A stretch of DNA of 64,000 bases from Platycnemis pennipes (GCA_933228895.1 OW121852.1:55966872-56030871); one strand, 5' to 3'; shown: positions 1-11,899, numbered from the stretch's first letter. The notes: generated from the letters alone by a model not told the origin. Made by a program: numbers and translations.

Positions 1-1060
1 GTTTTACATTTTTACTCTCTGATTCTCTCCGCGAATGCATATTTTCAGCATTAAAATACCTATGGGTTAAATTACCTCATGTGGATTTGCTTTGAAATGA
101 CTTCACAGGGAATATTTAAATTTCTCCTCTAATTACTATGTTAAGATAAGAATTCATTCAAATGAACGATTAAAATATATATTTGGAAAAAATGAATACC
201 AACGAAAAGATTTGGTTGAAAGTAGCTGAAGCCGATGAATAAAACCTTGAGGGGATACGGTTTTTACCAGTTTGAAATTGGGGAACTTCACCTTCATCAA
301 TCAGCTCGTTCTATTGCCGAACTTTCGAGGCTGTAATTAGAGCTTCTTGGTTATCCAGGCACAAGCTGATCGAAAATATCTGCGAGATACTAATGAGGAA
401 ATACAATAACCTTGTGTGATACCTCCTTTAGTTTCGTATTTTGTAGGTCTTCATTGTGTGCATGACGTAAAGTTGGCGGTGAACATTAATGTCAAAAATG
501 TTTCGGTTGAGATTTTGGAAATACTGAAAACTTTTGCAAGCGTTTGTTGCCAATTATTTTGCGAATAACTCAGCTCCAGGAAGAAAATGGCTTATTCTCT
601 TAATGGTTTAGTTACACCAATGACATTCTCTTAATAGATGACTCATCGCGCTTTATACTTAATTAATAAAATAAGGTATAATTGATGCCTTTACCGTTTA
701 TCTGAGAGTTGATACCGTTGATACGGAGCCGGATTCCGGGCATAAAAACTAACATTGGTGCGAAAACCTCAGATCAAAGGTATAACTGATTGTTACTGGA
801 ATCTGCTGTGGCATTTTTTTGGCATATAGTCCTATCAATAGAATGAGGAATATAGTATCTCATTTAAAAGAAAAGAAAATATTCTGTGATGATTTTTCTC
901 TTCCTCATGGAAACAGGTTTTTGGAGCTGGTAGATAGGTAGCTAGGTAGATGGTCTGAAGACGAAAAATATTCACTGATCAATTAGATTAGAAATTTGAT
1001 GCTGAAATATGTAATCTTTTAAGTAAATTCATCATTTGGATCTGCTTTCAATTATATTCT
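1..1060. other. Unassigned AT-rich DNA
   Basis: No convincing coding frame, RNA gene or repeat structure is visible. Open frames are short and carry no recognisable domain. Confidence 0.6.
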
Positions 1061-1068
1061 CGGGGGCT

Positions 1069-1088
1069 GGGGGGGGGGGGGGGGGGGG
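1069..1088 (+). repeat. Homopolymer run of 20 G
   Basis: Twenty consecutive G residues are followed by CAGGAGAGGG and preceded by a further GGGGG block. Such a run can form a G-quadruplex. Its exact length is uncertain because sequencing and assembly of homopolymers are error-prone. Confidence 0.95.
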
Positions 1089-1675
1089 CAGGAGAGGGTA
1101 TGTGAGGGAAAATGACGTGGCCCACCAAGTCTTCTTATTCGGTTCGCTAGATCACTGACGGACGAGGAGTAAAGTGGTCCTTTCAGCGGCAGTGTATGTA
1201 GGTAGGGACCAGCCGAGAAAGGGCTAATTAGGGAAGCACAGGTAATTCACGCACAGTCATGAAAGCTCTCGAGTCACTCCGTGATATATATGTTGGAGGC
1301 GGATGAAACTGACTTCGTTCGTGCTCCTGGGTCAAGCGCCAACGTCCTTATTTCACGCCACTCCTTGTCCCATATTCCATGTTAGAGCCTTTATAGCGTG
1401 GAGCGGACCAAAGTGCCAAAGTAGCGAGGAGAAATGGAGCGATGAACGAGAAGGAATAGTACGGCTTTTCCTAATCATGTCTCGTTCCTTTTTACGCGGA
1501 AGATTTCCCATTTGGAAATTAAACTATGAAGCCCATATTGCCTCCGCAAAAAATAATTCATTCCCTTATTCGTGTTTCATAAGAATCGTAGAAACGTTTG
1601 TTTCCCTTGAACTTTTTGAACCTGAACGAAGAAAAAACAGACGGTCAGCAGCAGTTGCACACCCACGGGGGGCCT

Positions 1676-2086
1676 ATGCTATGAGTAGCCATATCAGATT
1701 TAGAGAAAAAATAGTAATAAACTTTTAGGCCTATGCTAAGTTAGTTATGCGTCACAGCACAGATAAAAGAGCCTTTCTTTTATCTTTGATCTAGTCACAC
1801 TCAAGTAAAATGAAGCAACGAGTTCTTCCTAATTTTCCAATTGCTGCTACCATGTGACTACGGCTTTTCAATTAAAGATTAATTAGGGTTGTAGAGAGCT
1901 TAGTCACATGGTTGCAACAATTGGAAATTTAGGAAGAACTCGTTGCTTCATTTTACTTGAGTATGACTAGATCAAAGATAAAAGAAAGGCTCTTTTATCT
2001 GTGCTGTGACGCATAACCAACTTAGCATAGGCCTAAACATTTATGACTATTTTTGTCTCTAAATCTGATATGGCTACTCATAGCAT
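1676..2086. mobile_element. Foldback element with 185-bp arms
   Basis: Two arms of about 185 bp (1676-1860 and 1901-2086) are near-perfect reverse complements around a 40-bp spacer. The outer ends read ATGCTATGAGTAGCC and its complement, and the inner ends read CATGTGACTA and TAGTCACATG. Mismatches are few and there is one small indel near the outer part. The element has no coding capacity, so it behaves like a foldback or MITE-type non-autonomous element, or a recent inverted duplication. I could not find an obvious target-site duplication at the ends. If transcribed, it would give a long double-stranded hairpin RNA. Confidence 0.85.
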
Positions 2087-2169
2087 GCATATATGTAATA
2101 ACTAATATGGCCTACTGTAAGATTCAAAATATTCTGATTAAAATAACATTTTGGTTACACTTTGCAAAA

Positions 2170-2222
2170 GATCGGAAGGGTGGCGACACCCCCCTCCATA
2201 AAAATTTCTGGGTGCGCCACTG
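2170..2222 (-). mobile_element. Probable DNA-transposon terminal sequence
   Basis: Read on the minus strand, this begins CAGTGGCGCACCCAG and runs into a T/A-rich then G-rich stretch. Ends of this style (CAGTGGCG followed by a poly-G-like block) recur at termini of non-autonomous DNA transposons in arthropods; assignment to hAT or another superfamily is inference. A partner end was not found upstream. The element may be truncated, or it may be the remnant that hosts the adjacent foldback at 1676-2086. Confidence 0.4.
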
Positions 2223-2600
2223 AGCAGTGACAGGCAGAGGATAGAAACTCTATTTTAATTTATACAAAGAAATACTAAGTAAGGCGTCAACCTGTCTTCC
2301 AGTTTTAGGAGATATGGTGCAACATGGGGAAAATATGGTAAGCTACCGAATTCACTGATAAAAGATACGGTTAATTGCAGTATGCGTGGTTAATAGCGTG
2401 GAAAATAAAAATGGAAAAAAATGTATTTATGCATGTAAATGAAGCTCATTAATTCCAGGACTCGATATTCCGTCAGAACTTAGATTAGAAGGAAGCTTTT
2501 TTGGTAATTGGGTGATCTATGTCAAAATGAGGCAAGTAAGGCCTTAATTTCTGACCTCTTAGCTTTACGTGGAAAAAGAGAGATTCGATTAACCCGGACC
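2223..2600. other. Unassigned DNA
   Basis: I see no gene or repeat structure here. Confidence 0.6.
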
Positions 2601-2779
2601 CAGCCAAGTGTCACCGACTGGCCGCGACATCTCCACACTCAGTAGCCGTCTTTCATATCCTTGGCCTTAATTAAAATGGTTCAAGAACTTGACACGCACA
2701 ACCCACGCAACTTTCATGCCCCTAACCATCTTCCCCACCTCTCACGTGAACCTCAGGTTTTTATTCATCCAACTAGCAC

Positions 2780-3240
2780 TCTCCTACCCTCCTCCCCCGC
2801 GCCAATCCCGACAAGGAGCACCCGTCCTCATATACAGGAACCCTGCCGCGCGAGATATCACGCACCGCCCGGGGGAAAACAGAAGCCGCGCTTGACTGAC
2901 GCTCTTATCTCTCTCAAGTTACGCACTTGATTTGACGTCGGAAGAGGGCGTGGATGAGCAGGCGTGTGCGGTTCGCGGCCCTTCGATTCGACGAGGTCGT
3001 TTTCGACCTTCTCCGGCCCTCCACTGCCATGTTGAGACTCTCGGTGGAGCTAACGCTAGGTATATTGCCGCCGGAGGAGGAAGGGAGGGAGTGGGAAGGA
3101 AGTGGAGGATGTGTCCCAGCCTCCACAAAGCCGCTCCGCGCGCGGATGGTGGAGTTAATATCGGGGGGAGGCGAGCGAAATTCCTTAACCGCTGGGGCAA
3201 AGTCTTCTGAGACGTGATGACGCCCTTGCAACGATGCCCC
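2780..3240. other. GC-rich island
   Basis: Composition shifts sharply to GC-rich with frequent CpG, in an otherwise AT-rich setting. Several overlapping open frames on both strands (60 to 115 codons) arise here, none with a recognisable domain. They are best explained by low stop-codon density. It could be a CpG-type regulatory island or a conserved first exon; the sequence alone does not decide. Confidence 0.5.
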
Positions 3241-5520
3241 TTTGTTCTGAGGGATTTCGTGTCCATTGAACAGCCTCGGATCTTTTAAAGTTTACAAATT
3301 AGGCGCAAAGTTTGTCGAAGCGGAGGCTTGAATGAAGACTGGGAACGAGCCCCGGTGAGCACATAAGCCTAAGGAGACCACTTAAGGAATGGGTTTCGAG
3401 GGAGAAAAAAGCTCTGAAATAAGTTACTCAACATTTTATTTTCATATCTAATTCAAATGCAAACTTAATTAAGGAATGTTATTGACTTTTCCCGGATTTG
3501 AGTTTCAGTGTTTTTGTTTATTCACTTTCCCCCCCTGGAAGGAGTGTTTTAACCCAGAATCACCTTATTTATCGCAATATTTATCTTTATTACCTCGGGG
3601 ACTGTAACATCTCCGAATTCTGTTTCTCTCCGATATAATTGAAAGGTTTATGCTCGAGAAAAAGTCGACGACGAAGCAAAATATACCCATGAGGAAATGC
3701 TCATTTTCAGAAGTGTAGGACGCCAGAGAGACGGATGCGGACTCAGCCGGGGAAAATAATGTTTTACGCGGCTTTGTTCAAGTTTCGTATCCCTCCTTTT
3801 CCTTCCATCTGAGAAATAAAAAAAAATCACCTCGTTTGCGTGATCTCTCTCACTAAGCGAGTGACTTTTGGAATGGAAACAAGGGAATGGTATCCTGACA
3901 TCTGAAAGTATTTCCTGCGCTGAAAGGCGGGAAGCATGCTAGCTTTTTACGGTTCTCTCCTTCTTCCAACCTTTTCATTTACGCATTTTAATTTAATTGG
4001 CTTTGCTCATTTGGCCTGAAGCAGTTTTGTCTTTAATTTTTAGTTGGTGGCGTCATTTTCATCAGAGCGTGACCTTTTTTTTTTGGAAAATATATATTAT
4101 CGTATTCGGTCACCTGTATCAATATGGACCTTAAAAATGTCGAGAGTGTAACGCCTTTGAGGAATTCTTACTTCATGGTATTAATTTATAACAATTGGAA
4201 AATGTTTTATTTTCCGAGGAGGGCTACATTTTCACTTATTATATTACCAACCCACTATTATTTAAGTTAGCCCCCATTGCATTTCAAGTGTGAAATGATT
4301 TCTATGCTGTAAACGCATTAATTTTATACTATGGGATAAACTGCATATATGACTGTAAACTTGTATGCTATTCCGTTTGCTGAGTAACAATTTTCCGTAA
4401 GGAAAAGAATGATTTTTACTCAATATATCTTTTGCAATCACAAAATATTGACGAATAGGCATTGAAGGTTCAGTATTGATTAATATGCACGTATATTCGC
4501 GTGGAACAATAGGTTGAGACACTTCAAAGCTAGCAGACTTATAAATTGAAATTGTTTTTCTTTTGTCTCGTCAAAAGGGGCAGGGGAGTCATTGATGGCG
4601 TGATTTTTCTATTACTTTCCATTCTTTGAAAATATATTTTAACGGTTGCTGTTACCATAATTTGGAAAATACTTAAGCATTTCATTCAAATGAACCCTTA
4701 AATTTGAGCTTGAAGCGGGAACCGGCAGCGGGAGGTCAAGTGGAGTGAGTCTTTCTCTCTTCCACCAGCATTTGCGCTGAAATGGGAAACACATTTTTCA
4801 CCGGAGTTGTTGAGAGTAGTTGAGATTGCGACTAGGGAATTGATCGACCCACGAGCGTCGACGCAACTAATTTAAAAGCTTCCTTTAGGAAGGCGGCCAC
4901 TTCGGTCATGGGGCTACACTACAGAAAATTAATGCATGTGTTAATTAATGCCATTAACGTAAAAATTATCATCAATAGAACTAGGAAATAGGACTGGATG
5001 AAGAGTTAAATCATTATCATTGTATTGATGATACAACGATTATAAATAGGTTTAGATGAACATGAAAGTATTTCTAAAATCATACAAATAATTGCGATTA
5101 AAAAAATGTCTCCCCTATAATTAAGCTATTAAAAGATAGAACATGACAATTATACGAGGGAGCAAGTGCTATTAATACTTATACGTGATCTGCTACGCCC
5201 ATTTTATCTGTTTCTATAGCTTGAGTAAATTCCTTTTTCACCTCACCTTATCCCAAAAGTCTATTGTCTTCCTTCCTTTTTCGTATCCAGCTAATATTGT
5301 CGCTTCTGTTAAGAATTTCAAAATTCCTATTTCATTTTATTATGTTTCATTCACTTCTTTTAATTTCTTTCTGTAACTTCTTTTCCTCCCCTAGATGACA
5401 CATTTCTTCCTTTAATTCATAAAGTATTATTCTTTCTGTAGGTTCCTGCCGGCATTTCATATGACTTCATATAGAGTCACTCTCTCCTCAATTTCCAATT
5501 TCTATCTTACCACATAGCAT
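3241..5520. other. Unassigned AT-rich DNA
   Basis: No feature can be supported. Short open frames at 3648-3830, 4262-4522 and 5185-5376 have no domain signature and look random. Confidence 0.6.
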
Positions 5521-5522
5521 GC

Positions 5523-5660
5523 CAATCATATTTTTCGCTGGTCTTAGAACTAATATTGTCTCCTATATAAAACAAGTCCATTGAGTTCCTATTTGGTCAA
5601 TCATATTTTTCGCTGGTCTTAGAACTAATATTGTCTCCTATATAAAACAAGTCCATTGAC
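5523..5660 (+). repeat. Tandem duplication, 75-bp period
   Basis: A segment of about 62 bp beginning CAATCATATTTTTCGCTGG occurs at 5523-5584 and again at 5598-5659. The copies are essentially identical over their length, and a short unrelated linker separates them. The near identity points to a recent event such as replication slippage or unequal exchange. Confidence 0.92.
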
Positions 5661-5979
5661 TTCACTTGGTTACCCTTAATAGTGAAGTTTTTTCGCAAAC
5701 GATCCTTTCCTTTTAATTTGCCATTGCTGGTGTAAGTTAAGTTGCGTTGCTACAATTGCCGTCGTCTATTAATATCTTCTTCGTCATAATCAAGTGTTGT
5801 CGATACTAATATTGGTTTGAAGAAGCTCTCCTTTCGATTTTTCATGATGACAACGTCATATTCACGTAAATCTTCTCTCTAACATCACTCATTACTTGCG
5901 CCTATAATATCTCATATGAGGTAACTCTTCCTATTATAATTTACCTTAATGACTGCCTTCATGAGACCAACATGAATAC

Positions 5980-6067
5980 TTAACAGGAAAGAAGAAAAAC
6001 TTTGCTAGTTCCACAAATATTTATAGCAAACTATAGAACTAGCAAAGTTTTTCTTCTTTCCTGTTAA
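5980..6067. repeat. Perfect 32-bp inverted repeat
   Basis: Arms 5980-6011 and 6036-6067 are exact reverse complements separated by 24 bases. The outer ends read TTAACAGGAAAGAAG and its complement. Weak outer similarity (CTTCATGA at 5958-5964 and TCATGAAGG at 6069-6076) suggests the palindrome may once have been longer. It is probably a small foldback element. Confidence 0.9.
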
Positions 6068-6640
6068 TCATGAAGGAGTTCCATCAAGTTACGCCTCAAA
6101 CCATTGCAACATGAATACTAAAAAAATGCATGAAAATCTGGGATGAGGACCCCCAGGGACTCAAAACCAATATTGATAGAACAAAATTATAACATGATTC
6201 CCCTGCATCTGATTTCAAGTTAATGCCTACTCGCTGCGGTTACATGCTTAGTAATCGGAGCATTCTTTATACCTAATTGGTCCTGCCATTCATATCGTTT
6301 ATTTTTCTGTTAAACCATCTATCCATAATATTTCCTATTAATGTTAGTGCTCCGTTGACATTTTGAGTGGCGGCATGTATTTCAATTTAAACGTGAAATT
6401 ATTATTGATGTGTGGAAAATAAAATTAAACGAGTTCTCCTGCCATCTTTAGTGATTGATGTCTCATCGTTTTAATGTGTTGTGGTTGGCACACATGGTGA
6501 TGATTTCAATTGCTTTCAGTCTTGCAAGGTCCGTACAATTACCACCTACGCCGAATAGCCATCATGGAGGATGCTTCTATTTTCAGTTCTGATGAAATAT
6601 TTCCTCGCAGTGCTTGTTTTTTGTTGAAATTGTAAATGAG
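6068..6640. other. Unassigned DNA
   Basis: I see no feature here, apart from weak similarity near 6580-6640 to the flank of the dispersed repeat that follows. Confidence 0.55.
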
Positions 6641-7170
6641 GGCGTTTACTTGGAAACGAAATCGCTATTTTGTACACGAAATTGTAAGATGGAAATGAAA
6701 AATGAATTCTAATGAAAAAAATAATCTTCTAACCAGAGCCATTCACTCATAAATCAAAAATTAAAATAAGCAAAAGGTGACGCCCACTGAACGAGCTGCG
6801 TTAAGGATTACTACGTCATCCCTCTCCCGTCCTTGACTGTGTTGATGAAGAGCGGGATGGGAGCGGAGGTGGGTAGGGAAGGTCAGCCTGAAGATATCCT
6901 GTCGCTTCCACTTCCATTGGCAGAGTCAGCTGTGTCTCCCATTGTGATAAGGCGGAGCTTCGCGTCCTGAGTTGTGATTGGACGAAGTGGATGACGTACG
7001 ATTCCTTTGCACGCCCACTTTTCCGAAAGGATTAAAAAAATCAGTTTTTCGCCAATTATATCTCAAGAACGACTCGACGGATCGGAGTACGAAAAAATGC
7101 GGGTCTTTTTATTTTGAAAAATCTATCAGATTATACAGTAAAAAGTATTGTAAACGACCCAATAGTGACA
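6641..7170 (+). repeat. Unclassified dispersed repeat, copy 1
   Basis: About 530 bp align, in opposite orientation, with 47906-48437. Shared blocks include CTAACCAGAGCCATTCACTC (after one early substitution), CACTTCCATTGGCAG, GTGATAAGGCG and a 3' block ending near CGACCCAATAG. Divergence is substantial, with many substitutions and small indels, so the insertions are old. A weak protein-level match also survives near the 3' end (a peptide beginning FSERIK in both copies), but copy 1 has an in-frame stop. I do not recognise the family. No terminal inverted repeat or target duplication is clear. Confidence 0.85.
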
Positions 7171-7279
7171 TACCCTTGAAGTTAAAGGAGAAACTGATAT
7201 CCATGAGCGGAAAAAAATTAATAAGCTCTCCAACCGTTGGGAAACCCTTGTGTTTAATTTCTCTTCATCGTAATGCTCA

Positions 7280-7690
7280 GTACAGCCGTGGTGATGGCGG
7301 CAGCACCAGTTCACAACAGATCCATCGAAGCCCCGAACCCTGTCGCGACGGGAAATGCCGGCGTGCTCGCCCTCGGAGCTCAGAGGGAGGCGAGTTTGAG
7401 AACGACTTGTGTCGCCGAGGGTGAGGGGGGTGGACGAAAGGGGTGGCGGAGGAGGAAGAGGGGCTCCAAAGAATGGGGGAGGGGAAGCTCATGACATCAA
7501 AGGAAGTGCAACTCGAGACTCCGGAGGGGGGAGGGGGACGAGGAGGTATGGGAATTCCTGAAAATCAAGACGGATCTCGGAGGAGGAGGAATTCCGAAAA
7601 CAAGGATAGGAGGCGGAGGGGGACGCAGACGCGGGGGTGGGGGGAGAGGAGTGGGAAAGAAATTTGGAAGGAAGGCGTGCGTTAGTCGTG
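7280..7690. other. GC- and G-rich island
   Basis: The plus strand is strongly G- and A-rich (runs of GGAGG, GGGGG), producing overlapping low-complexity frames rich in Gly, Glu and Arg. It may form G-quadruplexes, for example around 7615-7660. No domain is recognisable in any frame and coding status is doubtful. Confidence 0.5.
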
Positions 7691-8029
7691 AGTCTTATAT
7701 CACGAGCGAAGAAGCATAGCCAGGAGCGCCCCCGAGGCAGCGGTTCAGCGTGGAGGTGTAAAGGTTGATTTGTGGGATACAAAGGTTCGGTTCCACTGAT
7801 AAGAGCCTCATCAACAACATAATCACGCTCCGGAAATGCCTCTGGCATTGGGATACAAATCGATTACAATTTATTTATGAGCTGAACACTATTTGAGGAA
7901 AAGCCTCCGCAGTTCTTCAAAAAAATCTAGGAAGACTCATCGTTACGCTTTCGCGTGAAAATGTGGAGTTCCAAGGGGCTCAAAAGTTTCAAGAACTGTT
8001 AGAATTACTATTTATGGTGCTCCCTCTGG

Positions 8030-8095
8030 AACAATTGGAACCCACGACCTTGGGTTACTAGACCGACGCTTTACAACCCTGATTATTGAGGCCGA
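8030..8095 (-). other. tRNA-like fragment, probably SINE-derived
   Basis: On the minus strand a stretch reads AAGCGTCGGTCTAG and then GTCGTGGGTTCCAAT. This resembles the anticodon arm and T arm of a tRNA, that is, an internal polymerase III B box with one substitution. The 5' half is poorly preserved, so it is more likely a SINE head relic than a working tRNA. Confidence 0.35.
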
Positions 8096-8746
8096 GCTTC
8101 TAAGATAGGCCAATTTTTACTGAAGGAATGTCTCTCGTCTCATTGTACTCGCTTAGACGTTACAATCCTGACACTACATTAGATATGTTGGTGAGACCAT
8201 TGCAACATACTAAGAGACCGTTATACGCAGCGGGTAGAGAAAATGTTTTTCTCAAGCATAATTTTCTGTCCCAACTCAGGTTTTTCGAGAGCCAGGCATA
8301 TCGTAATCGCATCTCCCTTTATATTCCTTTTTTTCCTCAATACCTTTTTGTAGTCTTTGTTGTAGAGGAAGAGATCGGCAAGTATTGCTGTTAGGCAGTG
8401 CTGTGTGACGCGCGACCTTGTTGAAATTATCGTGTACTTCAAGATGCGGATTATTCTCTAATAACCATTATTAACGCTGTTATATCTTGAGCTGACCTTC
8501 GTTTAGTTTCCTTTATAGTAAAGTATGGTCAATATTAAAGCAATGGGTAATTTTTATCGAAGTTGTTGCCTAGTTGTGTACTTATCAGGTCTTTAATCTG
8601 TGCATACGCCCTTTACTAATACCAGACGTTATTCTCGTAGGATCATCATGATAATAACGGAATGGAAATTCACTCACTGACGCATACACTTAATATTAAT
8701 ATAGTTATAATAGCATCACGATTCATTAAAAAGTAGAAACCGGTGA

Positions 8747-9000
8747 TCGGGTTAGTGTGGTGGATAGAGAACTGGTTTCCCACTTCGAGGGTCCATGTTC
8801 GAACCCCTGCGGTGGCAGATATTTTTCATTGATATACCAATCTCCACTTGAATACTGTATGGAGAGCCAAGTTCAGTAATCCGTATGTTGACAGTAAACC
8901 GAGGTACCATTATCGTCTTTCGGTAAGAGCAGACTTATCATCTGGTTTTTCTTCAACCTTCCTCCGTTCCTGTAATATTCCTACTTATTTATTTCTAGGG
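8747..9000 (+). mobile_element. tRNA-derived SINE (family A), plus copy
   Basis: The copy starts TCGGGTTAGTGTGGTGGATAG, carries a T-arm/B box (GTTCGAACCCC) around 8810 and then a body with GAGAGCCAAGTTCAG. A degraded central block corresponds to the GGACGTTAAGCC region of other copies, and it ends in a pyrimidine-rich CTTCCTCCGTTCC stretch. It aligns along its length with the copy at 57386 and, inverted, with those at 34323, 50447, 59608 and 61730. SINEs of this kind are transcribed by polymerase III and moved by a partner LINE. This copy is diverged and presumably inactive. Confidence 0.85.
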
Positions 9001-9002
9001 TA

Positions 9003-9188
9003 TTCGAGAGAGGTCGGAATATAAGGAAGGGGAGGAGGGTGGCAAAGAAGACCCAGTTCTGAACCTGAAGTACTTTGCGCTCAGATCTCAAGTAGACACC
9101 GGTATACTGCTAACTAATCTACCACTTCCACGTTCGAACTCAGGCCGTTAGGATAGTATGCTACTTCCGCAGCTGCCTCTGCAACCCA
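9003..9188 (-). mobile_element. tRNA-derived SINE (family A), minus, degraded
   Basis: The minus-strand order is a damaged tRNA-like head (9125-9188, with GAGTTCGAACGTGG), then the body containing an analogue of the GAACTTGAAGTACT block near 9060, then the 3' pyrimidine tract. The central GGACGTTAAGCC domain seen in other copies is missing, so it has an internal deletion. It lies tail to tail with the plus copy at 8747-9000. Confidence 0.7.
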
Positions 9189-10860
9189 ATGCCCACAATC
9201 GTGTTGCTATCACAGCGCAGAATTATTCTGAGAAAATACAGTCCCGAATTTTGTACAAGCGTTAGGTTCTATTATCATAATTTTCGTCAGAGTTTCTGGA
9301 GAATATTCGTTACACCGTGGTACTGGTGGTTTGATCACTGTTACCCTACGGTGAGGTCGGTCGCTCTAGGTAGATGAAAGGATATTAGAGTATGTGGCCT
9401 TGAGCCCGCTTTCGAAATGCTGCCAGGAATGCACTCAATATTCTCTTGCCTTGAGACTCTTGTCGCTCTGAGGGCCTATGATGAGCACATTCAACGTGAC
9501 GGAGTACCTCAAGAGCATTTATACCGGTTTGAATAGCAGGTATTTTCCGTAACGAAGCACACGTTGTTCCTTCCATTGGACTCTGCAAAGATTGGACAAC
9601 TTTCGCTTGCAGGACCACGCTTGGAGGTATCCCCTTGCCTCTTTGTTGGTTCAGCTAGCTTTACGCCTCGTGTTTATTATGCTCGCTCTATCTATTTATA
9701 TAACAATACCTATCGCACGACGTGAGACTGGAGAGCACGGCGTGTTCTTTTAAGTTTAGCCTCATTCATGGTTTGAAGCATATAAAGGCACACCGATAGC
9801 TTATGCGTTTAGAAAAAAGCATGCGTCACTGTTTTGTTTTCTATTGAAGTCTCCCATTTGATCTAATTATTTTATTGTCCTTCTGACTAGGTTTTTGGTT
9901 TTTTCGATGACCATTCCACCATCGCTCATGAATGGATTAATGGATGAGCTAGTTACCAACATCACATTTTTGGGATAACTCGATTATTTCTCCATTTATT
10001 ATTTTATTATCTAAATACCTCTGAAAGTCAGAATGTAGAGTGAGAGAATGATTGTCCTAATGTTTGAACCTTCTTCTCCCATCAGGGATGAATTCGAACC
10101 CTCACTTTAAATGCTTTTCTTACGCGAACGGTCTTAATGGCTTAACAGAAACAAGTATTGGGATTCTTAAGGTTCTCCGGGACCGTCGATGCATATAGTA
10201 TCTTAAACCCTGCTGGTATCATCTATATCTATTATTTCTACCCTCATAGAATTTAATTTCCTCCTTCCCATTGTTTGACCACTCTATTTATCAATTCAGT
10301 TCTTCCTTCGTCGATTCCTCCAACGAATAGCAATGATTTATGGCGCTGAGACCATGCTTTTTTTCACAAATATTTTTGTAAAAATTGTTCATTTTTTTCC
10401 ATCTTCACGAATCTCAATACATTTTCTTGAAGTGACTTTCCGCATCATTTCCTATAATGATGAGAAATCTCCTTACGATTCTTCGATTTTGTAGTTTTTT
10501 TAATCAGAGGATCGTTTTTATTTTTGTTGAACATTATTGATAGTATGAATTAAGAATAATTGATCAAAAATATCAGCTTAAATGCAGAAGACATTCCTGA
10601 AATATTTTTCTGCCATTTTAGGATTCTATCTTATCTTATGCGTGAATGAGTCTCACTGTACATCCTGGCAAAAGGTTGTGCTCTAGTTTTAATGGTATCA
10701 TGTAGTTACAATTTAGATTATTCTCTTGTTGTTCGACTGTTATGATACGGATAAATTAACTAGTCATTACAATTTACGCCTAGGATGACAGTTCCCCGCC
10801 ACCGTAGGGCGAAATCTGATGGAACTAGATTAGAATGCGAATATATTATGGCTGTTATTA
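9189..10860. other. Unassigned DNA
   Basis: No gene is supportable. A minus-strand open frame at 9385-9618 (77 codons) has no recognisable domain. A tRNA-like T-arm fragment may exist near 10084-10140 (minus; GGGTTCGAATTC) but is too weak to call. Confidence 0.5.
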
Positions 10861-10869
10861 GAACAAATT

Positions 10870-10940
10870 TACAATAGCAAATTTTCTACAGAGAAAAAAT
10901 CATTTGCCTTGACCGGGACTCGAACCCGGACCCTATAATA
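10870..10940 (-). mobile_element. tRNA-derived unit (family E), 3' fragment
   Basis: On the minus strand this reads GGGTCCGGGTTCGAGTCCC, then GGTCAAGGCAAATGA, an A/T spacer and TTGCTATTGT. It matches the T arm, acceptor strand and tail of the two copies in the foldback at 14304-14588. The 5' half of the tRNA-like part is absent: beyond 10935 the sequence diverges. Confidence 0.8.
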
Positions 10941-11899
10941 TTCTGAACAGTTCAGGGGAAAAGCGATTTTAAATCTGCCGTTGAGGACTTTTTGCCACCG
11001 GCTTTGCTTGCTTATCATTTGTGTATCATTAATAAGAGGAGTGCCAATGAACGAACGGCTTTCCTTACACAGCTATTGAATCTGGAAATTTTACAATAGG
11101 TCATGGAAAGGCCAAAGGCCATAGTACTTATCAGGTTGAGGAACTGGGAAATATCAATGCGATTCCTTGGGGAAAGTTTTTTTTAGCACTCCCTAGGGTT
11201 CACTGCTATGCAGCATCTGCAGGTGAAAAAGGGATAAGTAGACAATATATATTCAGCAAGTCAAGGTGAGATGGAGGAAGATTATTTAATAATAAATTTT
11301 GCGCGTATAATCACTGGGGTTTACCCTTGTGCCTCACAAAGTTAAGCCAGAAAGAGGTACGTACTCAACTTTTGTCGAAGTTCGTTTACTTTTGCCGTAT
11401 TGTTTTTTAACGGCGAAAGATTGCTACTGTTTCTCTTTCTATATGCAGTATCAAGTCTTCAAATATTTTATTATACACATTTTTCGAAGCAAGTTTGCTC
11501 AAAGCGTATCCTTATTTTCAGGATCATGAGCACTTTTTTTCGATTGTCCTAGGTAAAGTACCGAGAGCCTTCTTCGAATAATTAAAACGCACGTAAAACG
11601 GAAGGCCACCAAGGAACATTTAGAAGGCATGAACGTTTTCTGTGAACACAAGGAATATTTTTTCAATTAATAACTTTGATAGGTTACTCTTACGCCGTAC
11701 AATATTTCTATTTTAAAATTATTGATTTAACCTATGTCCTACTTAAGGAATTGTGTGAGGCATAAAGTGATGCAATGTTTTGAGCAGCATGAGTTTGTCG
11801 GATTATGGTAATTAATATTGGTTTGTTTTGGTGATTCAATCTCGCTGTTTGGGTAAACGCTTGCGACTTTTGTATCCTCCCTGCATTAGCATCCCGTGG

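Noticed and set aside
7443..7685. Gly/Glu/Arg-rich frame of 80 codons
   Set aside because: It is low-complexity translation of purine-rich DNA, with an equally long antisense frame over the same bases.
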